The position numbers were made by a program, and so were the translations under genes. A stretch of DNA of 64,000 bases, taken from the NCBI RefSeq assembly GCF_964355755.1, contig NC_092671.1, positions 27,032,070 to 27,096,069 on the forward strand, given 5' to 3'. The notes under the pieces are model-generated. The model worked only from the letters and a program-made list of their open reading frames with translations, had not been told where the DNA came from and ran no database searches. Shown here piece by piece: positions 59,506 to 64,000 of this stretch. This DNA is from Antedon mediterranea. Its lineage: Eukaryota > Echinodermata > Crinoidea > Comatulida > Antedonidae. How positions within the stretch are numbered: position 1 is the stretch's first letter; each line of letters starts with the position of its first letter.

Positions 59506-60364
59506 CGGAAGTGGTAGTGGATGGGCATGTGGGATCTGCTTAGGTTAGCAAATAGAAGAAGTAAAAAAATGAACGAGGAGCTTCAAAATAAGAGAGGAGT
59601 AATCTGTTGCAGAGATTAAAATTCACAACAAATTTGCAGAGGATATAACCTATAAAATGACATTAAAACTTGGAATTACACAATCTATAATTAAAAATAT
59701 TGGTTTTTTTTCAACAACTAGAACTATATAAAACATTAAGAATTGTTCTGGCCAATGAGTTTCAAATCAGATAATCAAAGAAAATAAAATGTTTTTACTA
59801 ATATACCATGTTTTTTTTTTATAAAAATGCCTATGTTTCTTGCAACACTGCTTGTAGATTTTTAAATTACCCCAGTATTTTATTTTAGAAATCACTTATT
59901 AAACATTAGAACTACCTATTTGTAATAAATCAGCTAAAAAATAGCGTTATGGTGAAGTAAAGTTTAGCTGTATTTAACAATTTAAAACAACTGAAAAACA
60001 CCCCTTTTTAAATAAATGGTATCTCCCAAAGTATAAAATCAAAAATATAAAAACAAATTTGAAACAGGTACACAATACATTGTTATTATGCATACACTAA
60101 TTATTTTTTATAATTAAATTAACAAACAAAAATATCGTTCATCAAAGTAGTACCAATATCCATTTTAAAAAACCTTAAAAAAGGACAAAATTTGTCAAAA
60201 ACACAAAATTGGCCATTGCCATGGAAATATATGTGTGAAATAAAAACATATTTGATTTCTCTCAACACATATATAACCATGTGCAAAATTTGAAAGAAAT
60301 CCATTTTTTTGAGTCTGCCACTATTTTTGATATTTCTTTGATTCTTACAGACAATGGCTCTTAA

Positions 60365-61413
60365 TATTTAATATGAAGATGAATTAATCTGTTTTGGAAA
60401 ATTATGTTTACATAAATGCATAATTTTATTAAGCATTATATCACATGTTTTGTTTAAGGCACCGGGACAAGAATACTCATTTTTTTTCATAATACTAGTT
60501 GTTTTTGAAAGAGTGTGCAGAAGAGAAGTTGTAGTACATACAAATAATGTAGGCCACTATGTATTTTCGTGTCATTTTTTTGTTAAAAGCAAAATTCCAG
60601 CTGATTTAGTTTCTTTAGGATGTAAAATAATGAAAAAAATATGTTGCCAATTTTTTTAAAAAGCTTAAGGGTGTCAAATCCAAGATGGCCGCCTATACTT
60701 AAAATATCCAATAAATGTACCATATTGGACAAAGTAACACCCATATTTCAAAATACGGCTGCATCATAAGTTATTATTAAAGATTGACTTATAAGGTGGT
60801 TAACTATTAGAAGGGGGGTTACTATTAGAGTGTGGGTTACTATTAGAAGATTTACGGTATGACAACAACATGGTGATTAACACAAAATGTTGACCATCAG
60901 GAGGTCTACAGTATTGACAGTATGCTTCTTCATATTAAAACATCTCATAAACTTCTTCTGTTAAACTCTGCCAAAGTCCTTCAATGAAATATTTCTAATC
61001 TTGAATGTAAGATGACCTTCCTTCGTTCTCTACTATTGTGTCCATCAAACTTCCACAGACTGATCTGCGATCCCAACAAGCTTGTTCAGAAAAAAATCTC
61101 ATTTCACCGCCAAATACTCCTACTTATACAGTAATGTACCGGCTGACTATGTGATACTACAAAGAAGCTCTATAGGAGTCCTCTTTTACTTTGATAAGTT
61201 TGTCACCTGTATTCTTCATTAATCGGGATATCATCTCTCTTTAAATGTTGGCTTTCAAACTCATCAACTAGATTTGCCAGCTCTGACGAAATCATTAATT
61301 TGTGTTATCCTGATGATTCCACACTTAATGACCTTGATCAATTGATGTAAATCCAGCAAGTACCACACATACATGTCCTCTCATAAATTCCAATATCTGT
61401 GTAATTTGTTTCA
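60365..61413. other. Non-coding, with weak retroelement hints
   Basis: A triple TTACTATTAGA repeat lies at about 60800-60856, and an AAGATGGCCGCC word at 60684. Around 61300 a frame reads CYPDDSTLNDLDQL, vaguely like a LINE YADDxxL region, but nothing around it supports a reverse transcriptase. Confidence 0.35.
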
Positions 61414-62425
61414 GGGTATGTTCAGACTTACGGAGTTATGCTTTCGTATCACAGCCAAGGTCATATTTTAATGAACGTAGTCGTAAGAACAAAGTGTTCA
61501 GATTCATTGCAACGAAGTTGCGTTACAAACGGATATGATGTCACTCGCTGGCGATTAACCAAACTCTAACGCACGTATAGACCTACCTTCGTTGTTATTA
61601 AAAGTAGTAGTGGTTGGGGTAGGAGTTACAGGCCTAGGCCTAGACCGAACACTTGGGCTCGGCATTATCGATGGGTTGTCAGGCATACCAACCAGCCGAT
61701 CGTTTTGGGGTTTGGGTTTATATTTGGTCTAGGCCTAAAATATCATTTATGGCAGAAAAATGTTCAAATCCCGTACTTGCACCGGCTCCAGACTTATTTA
61801 CTCGGTCTTTCGCCGCTTTATACGACGACCCCTTCAATTTCGTTTGGATATAATTTAAATCCTTCTTTATTATGAGGATGGCCCATCTGCTAACGTGTCC
61901 GCCATCTCGTTGAACACAGACATCTTGTTTCCGGTGCTTTTACGCCAGTTTTTCACTTCCAACCGATCTCTAAACTCAGGGCTTCCCCACAATGAAATAA
62001 GGTATTTTACTTTGGTTTCTCGCCAATGCGCACGCTTCGATGACATTTTAAATTAATTAATATAATAATATTAATAATAATAATACTGTATAGTGTAACA
62101 ACAAACAAAAGGTATGATTTTTTCGCACGTTCACCGATCACAACAAATGGATCAGCTTGGCTATACGATGAGGAGCACATGTCACGATGTGATGTGGCGA
62201 ATATTGTAATTTGATTGTCTAGATATCTAACCTAGGTCATATTCATCGATGCGTGACTTTCGTATTGTAAGCGACGTCCACTAAACTCATACCTTGAGCT
62301 TTCGTAGCGTACGAAATATCAGTGTCGTACGAGGTGGCTTCCACTAATCTTTTCCTGGTTCAGACCTATGGACTTGTACGCCGCGTACAATACGAAAACA
62401 TAACTCCGTAAGTCTGAACAGGCCC
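61414..62425. mobile_element. PIF/Harbinger-like non-autonomous element
   Basis: The left end GGGTATGTTCAGACTTACGG and the right end (reverse complement GGGCCTGTTCAGACTTACGG) match over about 32 bases, continuing AGTTATG.TTTCGTAT. TCA lies directly outside both ends (61411-61413 and 62426-62428), a 3-bp duplication. GGGxxTGTT termini, 3-bp duplications and the Myb-like ORF inside all fit PIF/Harbinger. The DDE nuclease gene is missing. It also contains AGGCCTA words and several CGTACGA repeats near the right end. Confidence 0.85.
61870..62046 (-). CDS. Short Myb/SANT-like DNA-binding protein of a Harbinger element
   Basis: A 58-residue minus-strand frame, too short for usual ORF cut-offs. 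It begins MSSKRAHWRETKVKYLISLW and goes on with GSPEFRDRLEVKNWRKSTGN, then KMSVFNEMADTLADGPSS. The pattern W..xE..xLIxxWG.xEfxxxLe..xrn..vFxxMAxxL is that of the trihelix/Myb-SANT-like domain which PIF/Harbinger elements encode beside their transposase to bring it to the DNA ends. The domain looks truncated after the third-helix start. It sits within the inverted-repeat element at 61414-62425. It could be a relic or a still translated small protein. Confidence 0.65.
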   Translation of the reverse strand: MSSKRAHWRETKVKYLISLWGSPEFRDRLEVKNWRKSTGNKMSVFNEMADTLADGPSS

Positions 62426-62428
62426 TCA

Positions 62429-63318
62429 GTAATCTGTTGATTGATACAGCAGAAGTAACCAGCCGTAGTTTAGGTGGTCACAGGCAAAGAAATAATTGAT
62501 AAAAGCATGTTTTCTTTTCATGTGTTCCATTTAGATTTCGTCGACTCTCTGTATTCAAGTTAATATCTTTAGGATCAGCGTCTTTCAAACAAAATGATAC
62601 GTCACTTAGAATCTCTTCTCTGTCTGCATTTCTAGAAAAATGTCAGAAGTTGTAGAGAGAAAGCAGAATTAGTGTGCTTCTTTCCTTTAGAGATGTTTTC
62701 CATTTAAGATATTTGTGTCACTGGTTGTATTTAGTAATACAAGTTCAGTTTCAACAAAAGCACTGGCCTTAACACTATTTTCACAATGATACATGTCCAA
62801 AAGTCATATACTTTACCGGGTCGAAATAAGAATTGCTTCTTGATGTCATCTCTGGCCACCTCCACTCATCTTGGTCATCAAGTCATTATCTTGTCTTTCC
62901 CTAGTACATAGTTTTTATACCACAATCATGTCATTAAACCAGTGTTAAAAATTGTTGTGTAAATATTGACTGTCCGGATCGATCATCATTAAATGTAATT
63001 ATTCTGATTCTCAAGCTTAATTGGAAACTGAGAATATTCGGATTAGTCCCTCCATGGACCGACGACAGCCAACCTTACTGTTAGTTATTCTCAATTTTGA
63101 TGAATAACACCACTCAATGTAATTCAACGTCAACTGGAAAACAGACAATGACGCCACTGTTTTTTATGTAATATAAATACTGATGACAAACATTTATATT
63201 ACTAATGAATTACATTAAAAACTTGCACATAAATATTAATAATGCCCTTGAACCATTTACAAAAGTGGTACGCTAAACCACTATTAGGGGACACCTAGGA
63301 CTTTAGTCATAATTTATG
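62429..63318. other. Non-coding; nothing recognised
   Basis: No supportable exon or RNA gene. The frames are broken by many stops. Confidence 0.4.
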
Positions 63319-63435
63319 TACAAATGTAGGATAAATTCCAGAAAATGTTGATGATTGCATCATAACTTTTTCCAGTTAATATTAATATTGTCGCACTAAT
63401 TTTTTATTACACCAAATGAATGTCAAATTGATTTT
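63319..63435 (+). repeat. Copy of the GPCR 2 upstream region
   Basis: GGATAAATTCCAGAAAATGT, TTGATGATTGCATCATAA and CCAAATGAATGTCAAATTGA follow the same order as GGGATAAATTCCAGAAAATG, TTGATTATTGCATCATAA and CAAAATGTATGTAG...TCATTTTGATTGG at 50600-50700. Similarity ends at about 63435, before the CCAAT and TATA boxes. A LINE fragment starts about 60 bp later. Confidence 0.65.
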
Positions 63436-63494
63436 TAAAAATTTATTTCATATATCACGGTAAACAAACAAAAAGAATGACGCAGCGGTACACA

Positions 63495-64000
63495 CACAAA
63501 ATGACGACATTCAAAGAGTAGAACAAACAAAATTTCTCGGTGTCTTCATTGATGAGCAGTTAACTTGAAAATACCATCAACGAATTGGTGACTAAAATAT
63601 CTAAAAGTATAGGAGTAATCAACAGAATTAAATGTTTAGTTACTGTAAATATTCTCCGTACCTTATATAATTCTCTTGTTCTTCCTTATTTTTCATATTG
63701 TAATGTGGTCTGGGGTAATACTTTTCAATCAAATCTTACTAAATTAACATTGCTCCAAAAAAGAATCATACGTATAATTTCAAAATCTTCTTTTACAGAT
63801 ACGGGTCCTCTATTTAAGGAACTTAATATAATGACACTTAAAGATTTAAATACTTATCAGCAATATATTTTTGTTCATAACTGTATTAATCATAATTATC
63901 CTCATAGATTTTACGATATGTTTAAATTTAATGTTACTTTCTATAACTACGACACTAGGTCATCCTCTTATATTCATCTCCCAAAACACAGGACTACTAT
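63495..64000 (+). pseudogene. LINE reverse transcriptase, C-terminal part, running off the window
   Basis: The frame reads VEQTKFLGVFIDEQLT, then a TGA at 63566-63568 where the family has Trp, followed by a frameshift near 63574. It resumes with LVTKISKSIGVINRIKCLV and goes on through LPYFSYCNVVWGN and LTLLQKRIIRIISKSS to the window edge. FLGVxID..LTW, LPxxxYxxxVWG and LQKRxIR are hallmarks of the reverse-transcriptase tail in jockey/CR1-like non-LTR elements. It is 5'-truncated and disabled by at least two lesions. The 3' end lies outside. Confidence 0.9.

Larger units (their letters stand above)
54800..60364. mobile_element. Outer TTAA-type element, 5.6 kb with nested insertions
   Basis: TTAAGAGCCATTGTCTGTAA at 54800 and its reverse complement ending at 60364 form the ends, with TTAA at both edges. 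After the nested element is removed, the arms go on pairing for about 350-400 bp: GTGGCAGA, AAAAAAATGGATTTC, CAAATTTT and GATACCATTATTTTAAAAAG followed by GGGTGTTT all have partners at 59980-60366. The own sequence of the element is about 3.0 kb. No transposase ORF is visible. TTAA borders suggest piggyBac-type transposition, tentative. Confidence 0.8.

Noticed and set aside
61160-61345. LINE reverse transcriptase suggested by a PDDSTLNDLDQL-like phrase
   Set aside because: Only a few residues resemble a YADD region. Stops are frequent and no other reverse-transcriptase block could be found around it.
61653-61853. 66-codon plus-strand ORF in the Harbinger-like element
   Set aside because: No recognisable domain; the conserved Myb-like frame is on the other strand further right.

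Overview
The window is AT-rich nuclear DNA from an animal, not a prokaryote. Real coding sequence is sparse and split by GT..AG introns. It sits in a dense background of inverted-repeat DNA transposons, retrotransposon relics and minisatellites. Sarcoglycan, neurabin and rhodopsin-class receptor genes show a metazoan. The frequent AGGCCTA and TACAGTA/CTGTAC words and the repeat types suggest a marine invertebrate deuterostome, with an echinoderm-like genome as my best guess. That taxonomic call is inference.

Layout. From 6.2 to 14.0 kb on the minus strand lie three phase-compatible exons that open an alpha/epsilon-sarcoglycan homologue; the rest of the gene lies off the left edge. From 12 to 31 kb there is a thick repeat zone. 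It holds a tRNA-Val(AAC)-like gene and a deleted sister copy, three copies of a MITE with ACTCGGGGTAC ends, a 1.85-kb inverted-repeat element rich in GCGTTGAA, a 1.0-kb element with TTAA ends, a pogo-like element with TA target duplications, and a 2.1-kb foldback element whose arms are arrays of 160-bp units. From 32 to 35 kb lie a LINE 3' fragment and a decayed DIRS-type reverse transcriptase/RNase H fragment. At 38.1-42.1 kb on the plus strand, two exons encode the N-terminal part of a neurabin/spinophilin homologue, including its PP1-docking motif. I could not find the PDZ exons. Two intronless paralogous GPCR genes follow at 44.9 and 50.9 kb on the same strand, each with a TATA box and inverted CCAAT boxes, so they may lie inside the neurabin gene. 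From 54.8 to 60.4 kb there is a three-level nest of inverted-repeat transposons. At 61.4-62.4 kb lies a PIF/Harbinger-like element that keeps a short Myb/SANT-like ORF. The right edge runs into a LINE reverse transcriptase fragment.

The host genes do not form a common pathway that I can see. Sarcoglycan belongs to the dystrophin complex at the plasma membrane, neurabin is a PP1/actin scaffold, and the receptors are orphan class-A GPCRs. The most notable content is the transposon architecture, the patchwork relation of the two receptors, and an apparent third copy of the receptor upstream region cut off next to the LINE fragment. All calls come from reading the sequence by eye; no database search was run.
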